64,000 nucleotides of DNA, taken from positions 1-64,000 of the forward strand of contig CAJTYA010000010.1 in NCBI GenBank assembly GCA_910583985.1, given 5' to 3'. Shown one piece after another: positions 8,238-18,133 of this stretch; position 1 is the stretch's first letter; each line of letters starts with the position of its first letter. The translations under genes were made by a program, and so were the position numbers. A model generated the notes under the pieces. It was not told the origin of the DNA, made no database searches, and saw nothing but the letters and a program-made list of their open reading frames with translations. This DNA is from an uncultured Alistipes sp. GTDB taxonomy: Bacteria; Bacteroidota; Bacteroidia; Bacteroidales; Rikenellaceae.

Positions 8238-9437
8238 ATTATACGAAGGTTTTCCGCACGTTTCGTCGCTTTTTTCGCTTTTTCATTTTTTCCCGCGACC
8301 GGATCGCAGGTCGGATTCCGCACGACGGTCTTTTGCCCCGTTGCGACGACGGAGCGGAAAATCCGGCAGCCGAGCCGCTAAACGGAGCATTTCCGACGGC
8401 ACGCGAACGAAACGGCTTCGCGCCGCCGCAGAAAAACGCAGTAAAAAAATCCGGACGACTTTCCGACAGCGACCTTCTTCTGCAAAAAGGGACGCCTTAA
8501 TGCGACAAAACACAAACCGTACAGAAACAGCGCCCTGTAAACCTCGCTACGGAGACAGGACAACGGTCATACGCATGAAAAGACACCGTTCGGCAGGGAA
8601 TCCTTACCGAATCATTGCCACGCTTTTTTCGAACTTCGTTTTCAAGGATTCGACGTTCTATTCTCTTGAGCGTCGTTTCTCGACAACAAACCATTCCGAA
8701 CGACGCATTCGGTTTAAAGATTCGGAGCGATGAGCAGAAGCAATCACGAAGTCGTGTCCTATCCGAAAAGTCAGGCCGACCAGAACGGTCGGGCTTCCCC
8801 CACGAAACCGACCGCTTTCCGCCGACCGCCGCCGCGAACGGTCGACGAACGGCATTCGTGCCGCCCTTTTCTTTTCGCAGCAGCATCTTCATGCCATCGC
8901 GATCCTTCGATCCGACGGTCCCTCTCACGAAAAACCGTTTGTCGGTCGACGACCGGAACCGACATCGATCCGCCGGTTCCCTCCGCTCTCCCTGCACAGG
9001 CAGGCATCGAGCTCTCGTCGTGTTGCCGGGACGCACGCACGAAGCCGGGTACGGGATTGCCGCACGGCGAGAAAAATTATTTCCCGATCCGAAACGCCCG
9101 ATGACCGAGCCGCAAAGGCTCACGCCTTTTCCGGAAGATCGTACAGAGCAGAGAGCACCCTCCATGCGACAGAAGCATTCCCGATCCGGAGGGCGGCGGC
9201 GATACGCGACCGCATTACGGCGGAACGATGCAGCATAACGATGGGGAAGGTCCGTGCGGAATTTTCGAGCGGCAAGCGGCGAACCGCAGGGTTCCGAACG
9301 ACCGAGAACCGGCACAATCCGCTGCACGGGTCCAGAATCTACCGGCCCGTCAAGTCACGAGAACGAACGCTCCGGATTCGAACGGGAATTTCGGAACACC
9401 CTCTTGCCCCGTCGTCCGAAGCGTCACACGCCCCGCC
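8238..9437. other. 1.2-kb gene-free spacer
   Basis: Between the tRNA-Lys promoter and the 3' end of rnhA lies 1.2 kb in which I find no supportable gene. The largest open frame (8497-9327, minus) is rich in Arg, Cys and Ser, has no domain or signal peptide, and no ordered codon pattern. I see no strong terminator or extended repeat here. Confidence 0.55.
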
Positions 9438-9896
9438 CTACTCCGCACGGAAACCGGCATCGCAGGGAAGACCGGGGCGAGAGGCCGCCGCGACGGCCAG
9501 ACGGTCGCAGCGCTCGTTTTCGGGAATTTCGGCATGTCCCTTGACCCACACGAAACGAACGCTGTGGCGGCGGTACACCCGCAGGAAACGTTGCCAGAGG
9601 TCCGGGTTCTTCTTGTCCCGGAACCCCTTGCGCTCCCAACCGAACACCCATCCCTTCTCGACGGCGTCGACCACGTAGCGCGAATCGCTGTAGACGGTCA
9701 CTTCGCAACCGTCGTTCTTCAGCGCTTCGAGGCCCGCGATCACGGCCAGCAGCTCCATCCGGTTATTCGTCGTCACGGCATATCCCGCACTGAGTTCCTT
9801 GCGGTACGGTCCGCTGAGCAGCACGGCCCCATATCCGCCCGGTCCGGGATTGCCTCTCGACGACCCGTCCGTGTAAATCGTCACTTTCACCGCCAT
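9438..9896 (-). CDS. rnhA: Ribonuclease HI
   Basis: A 152-residue RNase HI that cleaves the RNA strand of RNA-DNA hybrids, removing replication primers and R-loops. ATG 9896 starts the first strand directly (MAVKVTIYTDGSSRGNPG). The catalytic acidic residues are all visible: Asp10, Glu48 (NNRMELLAV), Asp71 (SDSRYV) and Asp131, with His121 in the flexible loop GHAEIPENERCD. The basic protrusion is present (WERKGFRDKKN). The open frame continues 42 codons upstream but runs through the dksA terminator, so the shorter start is right. Length is normal for bacterial RNase HI. Confidence 0.97.
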   Translation of the reverse strand: MAVKVTIYTDGSSRGNPGPGGYGAVLLSGPYRKELSAGYAVTTNNRMELLAVIAGLEALKNDGCEVTVYSDSRYVVDAVEKGWVFGWERKGFRDKKNPDLWQRFLRVYRRHSVRFVWVKGHAEIPENERCDRLAVAAASRPGLPCDAGFRAE

Positions 9897-9931
9897 ATTC
9901 GCGTCCTTGTTATTCGGTCGCCGCTCCGCAT

Positions 9932-9960
9932 AAAAAAGAGGGTCTCTCCACCCTCTTTTT
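9932..9960 (-). terminator. Terminator of dksA
   Basis: A hairpin of GAGGGT and ACCCTC with a six-base loop is flanked by A6 on the left and T5 on the right, so it can work in both directions. On the minus strand it ends the dksA transcript 30 nt after its stop and separates it from rnhA. Confidence 0.85.
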
Positions 9961-9991
9961 CCCGTCGCCGAAGCCGGAGCGGCCATTTCGT

Positions 9992-10375
9992 TTATTTGTG
10001 AACATCCTTGGCCTCGATGCACAACGTAGCGTGCGGAACGATCCGCAGCCGTTCCTTCGGAATCAGCTTCCCGGTTTCGCGGCAGATTCCGTAGGTTTTG
10101 TTTTCCACGCGGACCAGCGCCGCTTCGAGGTGCTGGATGAATTTCAACTGTCGCTGGGCGAGTCGTCCCGACTCCTCTTTGGAAAGCGTAGCGGCCCCCT
10201 CTTCGAGCACCTTGAACGTCGGGGACGTATCCTCGATGTCGTTGCTCGCCGTATGGGTGATCGTGGACCGGAGCAAATCGTAATCAGCCTTTGCCTTCTC
10301 CAATTTTTCCAGTATGATCTGCTTGAACTCCTTGAGTTCTTCGTCAGAATACCGTGTTTTTTCTATTTCAGACAT
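9992..10375 (-). CDS. dksA: DksA/TraR-family transcription factor
   Basis: A 127-residue DksA-type protein that enters the secondary channel of RNA polymerase and modulates initiation, typically with ppGpp. Residues ~10-90 form the coiled coil with acidic tip (NDIEDTSPTF). The C-terminal globular part reads YGICRETGKLIPKERLRIVPHATLCIEAK; only two of the four zinc cysteines remain (Cys97 and the later LCIE), the others being Thr and Ala. Loss of zinc ligands is common in Bacteroidetes DksA homologues, so this is not a defect. It follows ileS by 90 bp and has its own terminator. Confidence 0.9.
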   Translation of the reverse strand: MSEIEKTRYSDEELKEFKQIILEKLEKAKADYDLLRSTITHTASNDIEDTSPTFKVLEEGAATLSKEESGRLAQRQLKFIQHLEAALVRVENKTYGICRETGKLIPKERLRIVPHATLCIEAKDVHK

Positions 10376-10465
10376 GGCTCAAATGTTTAACGGTTCAATA
10401 AATATAATACTTTATTTCCAATCCGCCAACCGTCCGCTACGATTTCGCCCCCCGTGTGCGGCCGA

Positions 10466-13400
10466 TCAGACTTTCTCCACGACCAGCGAAACGTTCAGTT
10501 CGTCCATTTCGATGCGGCGGGCATCCTGCGGCAGATTTTCGGTCAGCGTCACCGACACGGCGAGCGTCTGCGCGGCGATATAATCGCCGAACGATTCGAC
10601 CGCCCCGTCCAGCGCCCCGTCGCGCAGGATCGTCACGCGAATCCGGTCGGTCACGTCGAAACCGCTCTCCTTGCGGATATTCTGAATGCGGTTTACCAAT
10701 TCCCGTGCCATACCCTCTCTGCGGAGCTCCTCTGTCACAGTAATATCCATCGCCACGGTCAGTTTTCCTTCCGAGGCGACGAGCCATCCGGGCATATCTT
10801 CCGACACGATGTCGAAGTCGGCGGCCGTAGCCTCGACCCGCACGCCGTCGATGTCGGCCGTCCACGCGTCGGTGCGCTCCAGTTCGGCGATGTCGGTCTG
10901 CGTGAAGGCGGCCACGAGGGCCGAAATCCGTTTCATCTGTTTGCCGTAGCGGGGTCCGAGGGTCTTGAAATTGGGTTTGATACGCTTGGTTATCACGCCG
11001 GTCGTATCTTCGATGAATTCCATCGTCTTGATGTTCACCTCGCCCAGAATCAAATCCTTCACCGCTTCGAGCCGTTCCTTGATCGACGGATCGAGCACCG
11101 GCACGACGATGCGCGACAACGGCTGCCGCACCTTGATATTGACCTTCCGGCGCAGCGCGAGCACCATCGACGACACCTTCTGGGCGAGCGCCATCCGCTC
11201 TTCCAGATCGGCGTCGATCGATCCGGGATCGCTCGCCGGGAAGCGGCTCAGGTGGACGGACGCCTCGACATGCCGACCGCTCACGGCATTGAGGTCCGAG
11301 AAGATCCTATCGGTAATGAACGGCGCGAACGGCGCAGCGAGCCGGACGACCGTTTCCAGACAGGTGTAGAGCGTCTGGTAGGCCGCGAGCTTGTCGCGCG
11401 TCATGCCGCCGCCCCAGAAACGTTTGCGGTTCAGGCGCACGTACCAGTTCGACAGGTTTTCGTTCACGAAGTCCTGTATGGCGCGGGCCGCCGGCGTCGG
11501 ATCGTAATCGTCCAGCAGAGCCGTCACGTCGGCCACCAGCGTATGGAGCAGCGAAACGATCCAGCGGTCGATTTCGGGACGTTCGGCCACCGGCACCTCT
11601 TCCTCCCGTCCGGTGAAACCGTCCACGTTGGCATACAACGCGAAAAAGCTGTAGGTATTGTAAAGCGTGCCGAAGAACTTGCGCCGCACTTCGTCCACGC
11701 CCTCGACGTCGAACTTCAGGTTGTCCCACGGTTGCGAGTTGGAAATCATGTACCAGCGCACGGCGTCGGCCCCGTAGGTTTCGAGCACCTCGAACGGATC
11801 GACGGCGTTGCCCAGCCGCTTGCTCATCTTGTTGCCGTTCTTGTCGAGCACCAGCCCGTTGGAGACGATATGGCGGAAAGCCACGCTGTCGAACAGCATC
11901 GTAGCCAGCGCATGCAGCGTGAAGAACCAGCCGCGCGTCTGGTCGACGCCCTCGGCGATGAAATCGGCCGGATAGACCTTCAGGAACTCCTCGCGCCCGA
12001 TCTCGAACGGATAGTGCGACTGCGCATAAGGCATCGCGCCCGAATCGAACCATACGTCGATCAGGTCGCTTTCGCGCACCATCCGCTCGCCCTTGTCCGA
12101 TACGAGCACGATCTGGTCCACATAAGGACGGTGCAGGTCGAACCGGGCGTAGTTTTCCTTGCTGAAGTCGCCCTCGACGAAGTCGCGGAACGGATTTTCG
12201 GTCATGAACCCGGCCTCGACCGACTTGTCGATCTCGGCCTTAAGTTCGGCCACCGAACCGATGCACTTCATTTCGCCGTGGTCCTCCGTGGCCCAGATGG
12301 GCAGCGGCGTTCCCCAGTAGCGCGAGCGGGACAGGTTCCAGTCCACCAGATTTTCGAGCCACTTGCCGAAACGGCCCGAACCCGTGCTGGCGGGTTTCCA
12401 GTCGATCGTTTCGTTCAGCGCGATGAGACGGTCCTTGACGGCCGTCGTCCGGATGAACCACGAGTCGAGCGGATAGTAGAGCACGGGCTTGTCGGTCCGC
12501 CAGCAGTGCGGATAGTTGTGCGTATGTTTCTCTATGCGGAACGCCTTGCCCTCGAACTTGAGCTTCATGCACAGGTCGACGTCCAGCGTCGGATCGTTTT
12601 CGCTCAGCGCGGGATCGTAGGCGTTCTTCACGAAACGCCCCGCAAACTCCCCGTAAACCTCCCGATCGACGTACTCGGCGACGAAGGCGGGGTCCATGTC
12701 TTCGAGCCGGAAGAATTTGCCCGTGCGGTCGACCATCGGCATCCGCTTGCCGGCACGATCCACCACCACGAGCGGAGCGATGCCGCTCTGCCGAGCGACG
12801 CGGTCGTCGTCGGCACCGAACGTCGGGGCGATGTGCACGATGCCCGTACCGTCCTCGGTCGTCACGTAGTCGCCGACGATCACCCGGAAGGCCTTTCCTT
12901 CGGGACGGATCCACGGAATCAGCGGTTCGTAGGCTATCCCCGCGAGACCCCGGCCTTCGTACTCGCCCGTCACGCGGAACGGGATGTTCTTGCCGTCGCC
13001 CGAATAGGCGTCCATGGCCAGTTCGGCGTTCTTTTTCGGGAAATAGTTCGGGAAAAGGTCTGCGGCCAGCACGACGGTGATCGGATCGCCGGTATAGGGA
13101 TTGAACGACTCGACGCGCACGTAACGGATGGAGGGTCCTACGGCCAGCGCCGTATTCGAAGGCAGCGTCCACGGCGTCGTCGTCCACGCCATGAAGTACA
13201 GATCGCCCCGCACCCCGTCGAACAGGAATTCGCTCTCGGCGTTGCGGACGATCCGGAAGAGCGCCGTGCAGGTCGTGTCCTTCACGTCGCGATAGCATCC
13301 CGGCTGGTTGAGCTCGTGGTTGCTGAGTCCCGTGCCCGCGGCGGGCGAATAGGGCTGGATCGTATAGCCCTTGTAGAGCAGTCCCTTCTTGTAGAGCTCC

Positions 13401-13900
13401 GAGAGCAGATACCACAGCGTCTCGATGTATTTGTTGTCGTAGGTGATGTACGGATCGTCGGTGTCGATCCAGTATCCCATCTCGCGGGTCAGCTTCTCCC
13501 ACACGTCGGTATAGGTCATCACCTCCTTGCGGCAGGTGGCGTTGTATTCCTCGATCGAAATCTTGCTCCCGATGTCCTCCTTGGTGATGCCGAGCTTTTT
13601 CTCGACGCCCAGTTCGACCGGCAGGCCGTGCGTGTCCCATCCGGCCTTGCGATGCACCGAAAAACCCTGTTGCGTCTTGTAACGGCAGACGATGTCCTTG
13701 ATCGTTCGGGCCATCACGTGATGGATGCCGGGCATCCCGTTCGCCGACGGCGGACCTTCGTAGAAAACGAAAGCGGGATGGCCCTCGCGGGTGGAAACGC
13801 TTTGATGAAAAGCGTCCGCCGCATCCCATTGTCCGAGAATTTCCTTATTGATACGAGAAAGGTCAAGCCCCTTGTACTCCTTGAATTTAGAGTCGCCCAT
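10466..13900 (-). CDS. ileS: Isoleucyl-tRNA synthetase
   Basis: A 1,144-residue class I aminoacyl-tRNA synthetase charging tRNA-Ile. The HIGH signature is PSANGMPGIHH at residues 51-61 and the KMSKS signature is NKMSKRLGN near residue 690. Between them lies the CP1 editing domain, and the C-terminal third holds the anticodon-binding helices (VNENLSNWYVRLNRKRFW). The length and lack of a C-terminal zinc finger match the longer eukaryote-like form common in Bacteroidetes. A promoter is visible at 13934-13964. The long antisense open frame opposite this gene is a composition artefact. Confidence 0.98.
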   Translation of the reverse strand: MGDSKFKEYKGLDLSRINKEILGQWDAADAFHQSVSTREGHPAFVFYEGPPSANGMPGIHHVMARTIKDIVCRYKTQQGFSVHRKAGWDTHGLPVELGVEKKLGITKEDIGSKISIEEYNATCRKEVMTYTDVWEKLTREMGYWIDTDDPYITYDNKYIETLWYLLSELYKKGLLYKGYTIQPYSPAAGTGLSNHELNQPGCYRDVKDTTCTALFRIVRNAESEFLFDGVRGDLYFMAWTTTPWTLPSNTALAVGPSIRYVRVESFNPYTGDPITVVLAADLFPNYFPKKNAELAMDAYSGDGKNIPFRVTGEYEGRGLAGIAYEPLIPWIRPEGKAFRVIVGDYVTTEDGTGIVHIAPTFGADDDRVARQSGIAPLVVVDRAGKRMPMVDRTGKFFRLEDMDPAFVAEYVDREVYGEFAGRFVKNAYDPALSENDPTLDVDLCMKLKFEGKAFRIEKHTHNYPHCWRTDKPVLYYPLDSWFIRTTAVKDRLIALNETIDWKPASTGSGRFGKWLENLVDWNLSRSRYWGTPLPIWATEDHGEMKCIGSVAELKAEIDKSVEAGFMTENPFRDFVEGDFSKENYARFDLHRPYVDQIVLVSDKGERMVRESDLIDVWFDSGAMPYAQSHYPFEIGREEFLKVYPADFIAEGVDQTRGWFFTLHALATMLFDSVAFRHIVSNGLVLDKNGNKMSKRLGNAVDPFEVLETYGADAVRWYMISNSQPWDNLKFDVEGVDEVRRKFFGTLYNTYSFFALYANVDGFTGREEEVPVAERPEIDRWIVSLLHTLVADVTALLDDYDPTPAARAIQDFVNENLSNWYVRLNRKRFWGGGMTRDKLAAYQTLYTCLETVVRLAAPFAPFITDRIFSDLNAVSGRHVEASVHLSRFPASDPGSIDADLEERMALAQKVSSMVLALRRKVNIKVRQPLSRIVVPVLDPSIKERLEAVKDLILGEVNIKTMEFIEDTTGVITKRIKPNFKTLGPRYGKQMKRISALVAAFTQTDIAELERTDAWTADIDGVRVEATAADFDIVSEDMPGWLVASEGKLTVAMDITVTEELRREGMARELVNRIQNIRKESGFDVTDRIRVTILRDGALDGAVESFGDYIAAQTLAVSVTLTENLPQDARRIEMDELNVSLVVEKV

Positions 13901-13933
13901 AACTGTAATCTGCTATCGTTTGCAATGAATTTG

Positions 13934-13964
13934 CAAACATAGTGATTTTTCGGCAGATTAACAA
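13934..13964 (-). promoter_or_regulatory. Promoter of ileS
   Basis: On the minus strand TTG (13962-13964) precedes TATGTTTG (13934-13941) by 20 nt. The start would be near 13927, giving a 26-nt leader to ATG 13900. No T-box-like leader is present. Confidence 0.75.
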
Positions 13965-14073
13965 CATCGGCGCCCCGACGCGAACCGTCCTCCCGGCACG
14001 CGGAAGACGCCCGAACCGGCTCCGCAGGGACGGGCCGGAAAAACGGCCTTTGCCGCTCCGGCAAAGAGAAAAA

Positions 14074-14697
14074 CTACGGGCGGGCGGCCTGCCGGACGAG
14101 AGTCTTCCGCGACAGGCTCCCCGCCCGCACCACGATCCGGGCCTCGTAGTCCGAAGCGCCGGAAGCGGGCGCTACGGTCACGACGAGCTTGTCGTTCCGG
14201 CGCTCGACCGTACAACGGCCCTCCTCTCCTTCGGGTTCGTCGACGAGAAAGTCCCAGCGCGTCAGGTTGCACGTCACGGCGAGCTCGTGCGAGCCTCCTT
14301 CCGGACCGAACTCCAACCGGTCGGCCTCCACCTCCAGCGTCACGCCTTCCTGCTTCACCGTCACCGAGCGCATCTGCTGCCGGGCTTTCACCACGACACG
14401 CGCATACCGCTCTTCGGCTCCTGTGGCCGCCGGCATCGTCACGTTCAATCCGCAGTCCGTTTTCTCGCACCGGCAAACGCCCCGGCTGCCGTCCGGCTCG
14501 ATAATGCCGTAACTCCACTCCCCGTCGGTCTCGACGGAGACGAAACGCGTCTGTCCGTCGGCCCGGAACTTCATGTCCGTCGGGGCGATTTCGAACGTGC
14601 GGTCAGCGGAACAGGTGCACTCGTCGGAGCATCCTCCGAGCCATAAGCCGGAAAGTAAACCTCCGGCAATCAGAGAGATAAGGGTACTTTTTTTCAT
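14074..14697 (-). CDS. Lipoprotein with two BACON domains
   Basis: A 207-residue surface lipoprotein. The signal peptide ends in WLGGC, giving a lipidated Cys at 23. Two tandem beta-sandwich units follow (about residues 34-118 and 120-205), each with the BACON pattern: a start like 'L.F...G', a central 'WDF' or 'WSY' strand, and an end like 'R.V.VKA...RSVTVKQEG'. BACON domains are common in Bacteroidetes carbohydrate-binding lipoproteins, often as spacers or glycan contacts. No catalytic domain is attached and no glycan-utilisation genes are beside it, so the role is open. An AT-rich upstream region with TATATTTG (14866-14873, minus) probably holds the promoter. Confidence 0.8.
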   Translation of the reverse strand: MKKSTLISLIAGGLLSGLWLGGCSDECTCSADRTFEIAPTDMKFRADGQTRFVSVETDGEWSYGIIEPDGSRGVCRCEKTDCGLNVTMPAATGAEERYARVVVKARQQMRSVTVKQEGVTLEVEADRLEFGPEGGSHELAVTCNLTRWDFLVDEPEGEEGRCTVERRNDKLVVTVAPASGASDYEARIVVRAGSLSRKTLVRQAARP

Positions 14698-15004
14698 ACG
14701 TCCGTTTCTATACGATATTTTGGGAATAATTCGCAGAAGGTATGCAGCGCATCGATTTTTATTTTTTCATCGCATTCCGCACACGACACATTCGTATTTC
14801 AGGAACTTTTCGTTAATTTAAAAAATAAAAACACAAAACACACACGAACTACAAAAATAATGTCTCAAATATAGAAATATAAATTTATAATAATCGTTTC
14901 CCATGCCGTTTCCACGCATTTTAAGAACGATCAAATACAGTTTATTCACCGGTCACCGTCCCGGCCCGTCAGACACACTGCGAAAACGAAGGGACGCGAA
15001 TCGT
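14698..15004. other. AT-rich spacer with probable promoter of the BACON lipoprotein
   Basis: This 307-bp spacer has an AT-rich core at 14810-14900, very different from the GC-rich surroundings. On the minus strand TATATTTG at 14866-14873 fits the -7 element, which would give a leader of about 160 nt. No gene is seen. Confidence 0.5.
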
Positions 15005-15808
15005 TCAGCGAGCCGTCGCGTCCCCGATTTTCGGATCGCCCGCCGCCCTTTCCGCACGAGCCCGCATCCGGGCCGCACGGACCGCGCTGTCGGGATGGGT
15101 CGAGAACAGTTGCGCCACCTCGCGCGAGGCCTCGTCGTCCCGCCGCGAAAGGTCGTCGATCTTTTCGAGGGCGGTGGCCATCGCAAGAGGATCGTACCCG
15201 TTGCGCTGCAAAAAGCCGAAGCCGAAATCGTCCGCCGCGAACTCCTGCTGCTGCGAGAAGCGGGCCGAAGCCAGTTTTTCGGCCAGTGCGCCCCATTGCG
15301 AAGCGCTCAGCGAACCGAGGGCGCCGCCCGCCGCACCGAGCGCGTTTCTCGCGGCCGAGGTCATATAGGCCTTGCGCATGGCCCCCAGCGTATCGCTGTT
15401 GCGGACGTGTCCCATTTCGTGCCCGACGATGGCCATCAACTCGTCGTCGGAGAGCCGGTCCATCAGGGCCGAGAACACCCGGACGCTGCCGTCGGCCGCG
15501 GCGAAGGCGTTGATCTGGGAAGTCCGGTAAACCTTGAAATTCAGGGGAACGCCGTTGACCGACACATAGCGCGAAGTGAGCCGTTCCAACCGCCGGGCGT
15601 AGGGATCGTCCGCCGGAAGAGACGCATGCTGCGCATCGAGCCTATGGATGTACTGCCGGGCCATTTCCAGCACGTGCGCGTCCGTCAGCGTGGCGGCCTG
15701 CAACACGTCGACGGTCGCCTGCAGGGCCGGATGGGGCAGGCGGACCCGCGAGCGGGTCACGACGATCACGTAGACGATCAAAGCGATAAGAACGATTTTC
15801 AGCACCAT
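15005..15808 (-). CDS. M48-family zinc metallopeptidase
   Basis: A 267-residue membrane-anchored protease. Residues 3-18 are an uncleaved hydrophobic helix. The catalytic zinc motif is H130-E-M-G-H134, with the third ligand Glu189 in EFAADDFG. This is the M48 arrangement found in Oma1/BepA/LoiP-type peptidases, which clear misfolded membrane or outer-membrane proteins. Residues 40-80 form a helical part before the fold; there is no TPR tail. It diverges from gcvT (82 bp between starts) and stands alone in its direction. The substrate cannot be told from the sequence. Confidence 0.9.
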   Translation of the reverse strand: MVLKIVLIALIVYVIVVTRSRVRLPHPALQATVDVLQAATLTDAHVLEMARQYIHRLDAQHASLPADDPYARRLERLTSRYVSVNGVPLNFKVYRTSQINAFAAADGSVRVFSALMDRLSDDELMAIVGHEMGHVRNSDTLGAMRKAYMTSAARNALGAAGGALGSLSASQWGALAEKLASARFSQQQEFAADDFGFGFLQRNGYDPLAMATALEKIDDLSRRDDEASREVAQLFSTHPDSAVRAARMRARAERAAGDPKIGDATAR

Positions 15809-15889
15809 CCGTTTTCCGATTCAAAATCCTCGATTCGGATATAAAAATAGAATAAATTAATGTATTTTCGCAAAAAATCGAACAACGAC

Positions 15890-16996
15890 ATGAAAACAAC
15901 CGCATTTACGAAGTATCATATCGAAAACGGAGCCCGCATGGCCGAATTTGCCGGCTACGACATGCCCATCGAATTCAGTGGCATCAACAACGAACACGCC
16001 GCCGTCCGCGAAAAGGCGGGCGTGTTCGACGTGAGCCACATGGGCGAAATATGGGTCAAGGGGCCCCGTGCGCTCGGCTTTCTGCAACGCGTCACCTCGA
16101 ACGACGTATCGGCGCTGTGGGACGGCAAAATCCAGTATTCCTGCCTGCCCAACGGCCGGGGCGGCATCGTGGACGACATTCTGGTCTACCGCATCGACGC
16201 CGAAACCTACCTGCTCGTGGTCAATGCCGCCAACATCGACAAGGACTGGAACCACCTGAAAGCCGAAGCCGAAAAGTGCGGCCTCGCCGTCGGCAAGGAG
16301 CTCTACAACGCCTCGGACGAAATCGCCCAGTTGGCCGTACAGGGTCCGCTGGCCATGAAGATCGTACAGAAGCTCTGTCCGGAGACCGACGTGGAAAACA
16401 TGCCCTACTACACGTTCGTCAAAACGAAAGTCGCCGGCATCGCCGACGCGATCGTCTCGGCCACCGGTTACACGGGCGCGGGCGGATGCGAAATCTATGT
16501 CGCCAACGAGGACGCCGACAAGCTCTGGAGCGCGCTCTGGGAAGCCGGCGCCGAATACGGCTTGCAGAACATCGGGCTCGGTGCCAGAGACACGTTGCGG
16601 CTCGAAATGGGCTTCTGCCTCTACGGCAACGACATCGACGACACCACGTCGCCGCTCGAAGCCGGGCTGGGGTGGATCACCAAGTTCGTCGAAGGGAAGG
16701 ACTTCATCGACCGCGCCGCGCTCGAAGCCCAGAAGGCGCAGGGTGTCGGACGGCGTCTGGTCGGTTTCGAACTCATCGAGCGCGGCGTTCCCCGTCACGG
16801 CTACGCCTTGGTCGCCGCGGACGGCACGCCGATCGGGACGGTCACGTCGGGCACGATGTCGCCCACGCTGAAAAAAGGGATCGGCATGGGGTACGTCGAT
16901 GCGGCCCACGCCGCGGCGGGCACCGAAATCGCCGTCGTGATCCGCGAGAAACCCATCCGGGCCCAAGTGGTCAAAACGCCTTTCGTGAAAAAATAG
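15890..16996 (+). CDS. gcvT: Glycine cleavage system aminomethyltransferase (T protein)
   Basis: A 368-residue aminomethyltransferase of the glycine cleavage system, which releases ammonia from the H-protein-bound aminomethyl group and makes methylene-tetrahydrofolate. Family motifs include FDVSHMGEIWVKGP, the ATGYTGAGGCEIY block and the acidic folate-binding residue in GLGARDTLRLE. I chose ATG 15890 (MKTTAFTKYH) over the in-frame ATG ten codons upstream because family members begin there. TATTTTCG at 15863-15870 may be the -7 element. No gcvH or gcvP is beside it. Two decayed copies of its own 3' end follow, with the terminator only at 17458. Confidence 0.96.
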   Translation: MKTTAFTKYHIENGARMAEFAGYDMPIEFSGINNEHAAVREKAGVFDVSHMGEIWVKGPRALGFLQRVTSNDVSALWDGKIQYSCLPNGRGGIVDDILVYRIDAETYLLVVNAANIDKDWNHLKAEAEKCGLAVGKELYNASDEIAQLAVQGPLAMKIVQKLCPETDVENMPYYTFVKTKVAGIADAIVSATGYTGAGGCEIYVANEDADKLWSALWEAGAEYGLQNIGLGARDTLRLEMGFCLYGNDIDDTTSPLEAGLGWITKFVEGKDFIDRAALEAQKAQGVGRRLVGFELIERGVPRHGYALVAADGTPIGTVTSGTMSPTLKKGIGMGYVDAAHAAAGTEIAVVIREKPIRAQVVKTPFVKK

Positions 16997-17420
16997 CGAA
17001 ACGGCACACGCCTTTCGAAAAGCCCGGCACGAAGGGACACGATACCGAACGGCATCGTACGACATCCGTCTCCGACAAGCTCCGGTGAAACGTCCCGATC
17101 GTCGATGTGGCCCGTGAAAGACCTATTCGGGCGCAGGCGGAGGAATGTTTCGCATGAAAAAGGGAAGAAACGACGCTCGTTTTCCGAAAAGCTCGACACG
17201 GGAAAAGGGGCCCTATACCGACGGAGAGGTATCCGTTTTCGGAAAACATACCGCAACCGTCGGTGTGACTCGCGAGAACCCCCATTCGGCACAGGCGGTC
17301 GAAACGCTTTTTGTGAAAAAACGCCGAAAGACAAGAAAGCGAGCACGACACGCCGAAACGTCGGAAAGGGGGTACCCCGACACCGAAGAAATCGTCGCGG
17401 CATCCGGTTTCGACAGACTG
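16934..17420 (+). repeat. Decayed tandem copies of the gcvT 3' end
   Basis: The last ~20 codons of gcvT plus ~100 bp downstream recur twice, at about 17101 and 17259 (period 158-167 bp). In translation gcvT ends REKPIRAQVVKTPFVKK; copy two reads RERPIRAQAEECFA then a stop, copy three reads RENPHSAQAVETLFVKK. The non-coding half is also shared (GAAAAGC-CG-CACG, then TACCGA-CGG, then ATCCGT). Substitutions and indels show the copies are old and not translated as part of gcvT. Confidence 0.8.
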
Positions 17421-17457
17421 AATACAAAGCGTGGGAATCGCGCTATCCGGATTCAGT

Positions 17458-17502
17458 AAGCGTGGGAGGATCGGTGTACGATCCTCCCACGCTTCTTTTT
17501 TT
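17458..17502 (+). terminator. Rho-independent terminator downstream of gcvT
   Basis: A perfect 16-bp stem (17458-17473 with 17479-17494) closes a 5-nt loop and is followed by C and a run of T. It lies 460 bp after the gcvT stop, beyond the duplicated copies. A partial copy of its left arm (AAGCGTGGGAATCG) sits at about 17427. Confidence 0.9.
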
Positions 17503-18133
17503 AAGAAATTCGGTCTGCTTCTCATACCGGGTTTTCCGGCAACAGCTCGTCCCGGTTTCCGGGAAGGTCCCCGCGAACGCGCATCGGTGCAGGTTCCGCG
17601 AAACATCCGGCACCGCAACAGATGAACCTCCGGTTTCGAAACGAAACAAAGTCGTTCGTAAAAACAGTCGTGCACGGCGCTTACAGCCACGACAACGATC
17701 CGTCCGGGACTCGGGCGTCTATCGCCATCGCCTCGCAAGGTTATCGCAGCGACGAATGAAGCATGACGGTAACCCGCTGCGGCGATATGCACGACCAAAA
17801 CGCTCCCTTTCCCCGCCTCCGAACGTTTTGCAGGCGGTTCCGGATCGTTTCGGCTCATGTTTGCGCAGACCGTTCGAGAGCCCCAGCACATACCGCGATG
17901 CCGCATCTGTGGCTCACGCGGGCCCCGCCGCTACACAAGTATCTCTGCCGAGACGACACGGGTACGGCACCGGGACAACGCCGCAACCGGTCTCTCTGCG
18001 ATTCGGACCGTTCCGACGAATTTTCCATAAATCGTCCGTACTCCGCCTGAAAATGCAATAAGGACAACAGACATTCCTCGTCCGTGCCGATTCGGCCGTC
18101 GGCATGCCGCATTCTGCGTCCTCGGCCGAAAAC

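Noticed and set aside
8497..9327. A 276-codon frame in the spacer upstream of rnhA
   Set aside because: High Arg/Cys/Ser content, no signal peptide or domain, and no similar frame on comparison with known families.
9992..10375. DksA as a decayed gene because two zinc cysteines are missing
   Set aside because: The same substitution is common in intact Bacteroidetes DksA proteins and the coiled coil tip is preserved.
10454..13942. A 1,162-codon open frame antisense to ileS
   Set aside because: It mirrors ileS and is rich in His, Arg, Asp and Val as expected for the complement of a GC-rich gene; it has no domain.
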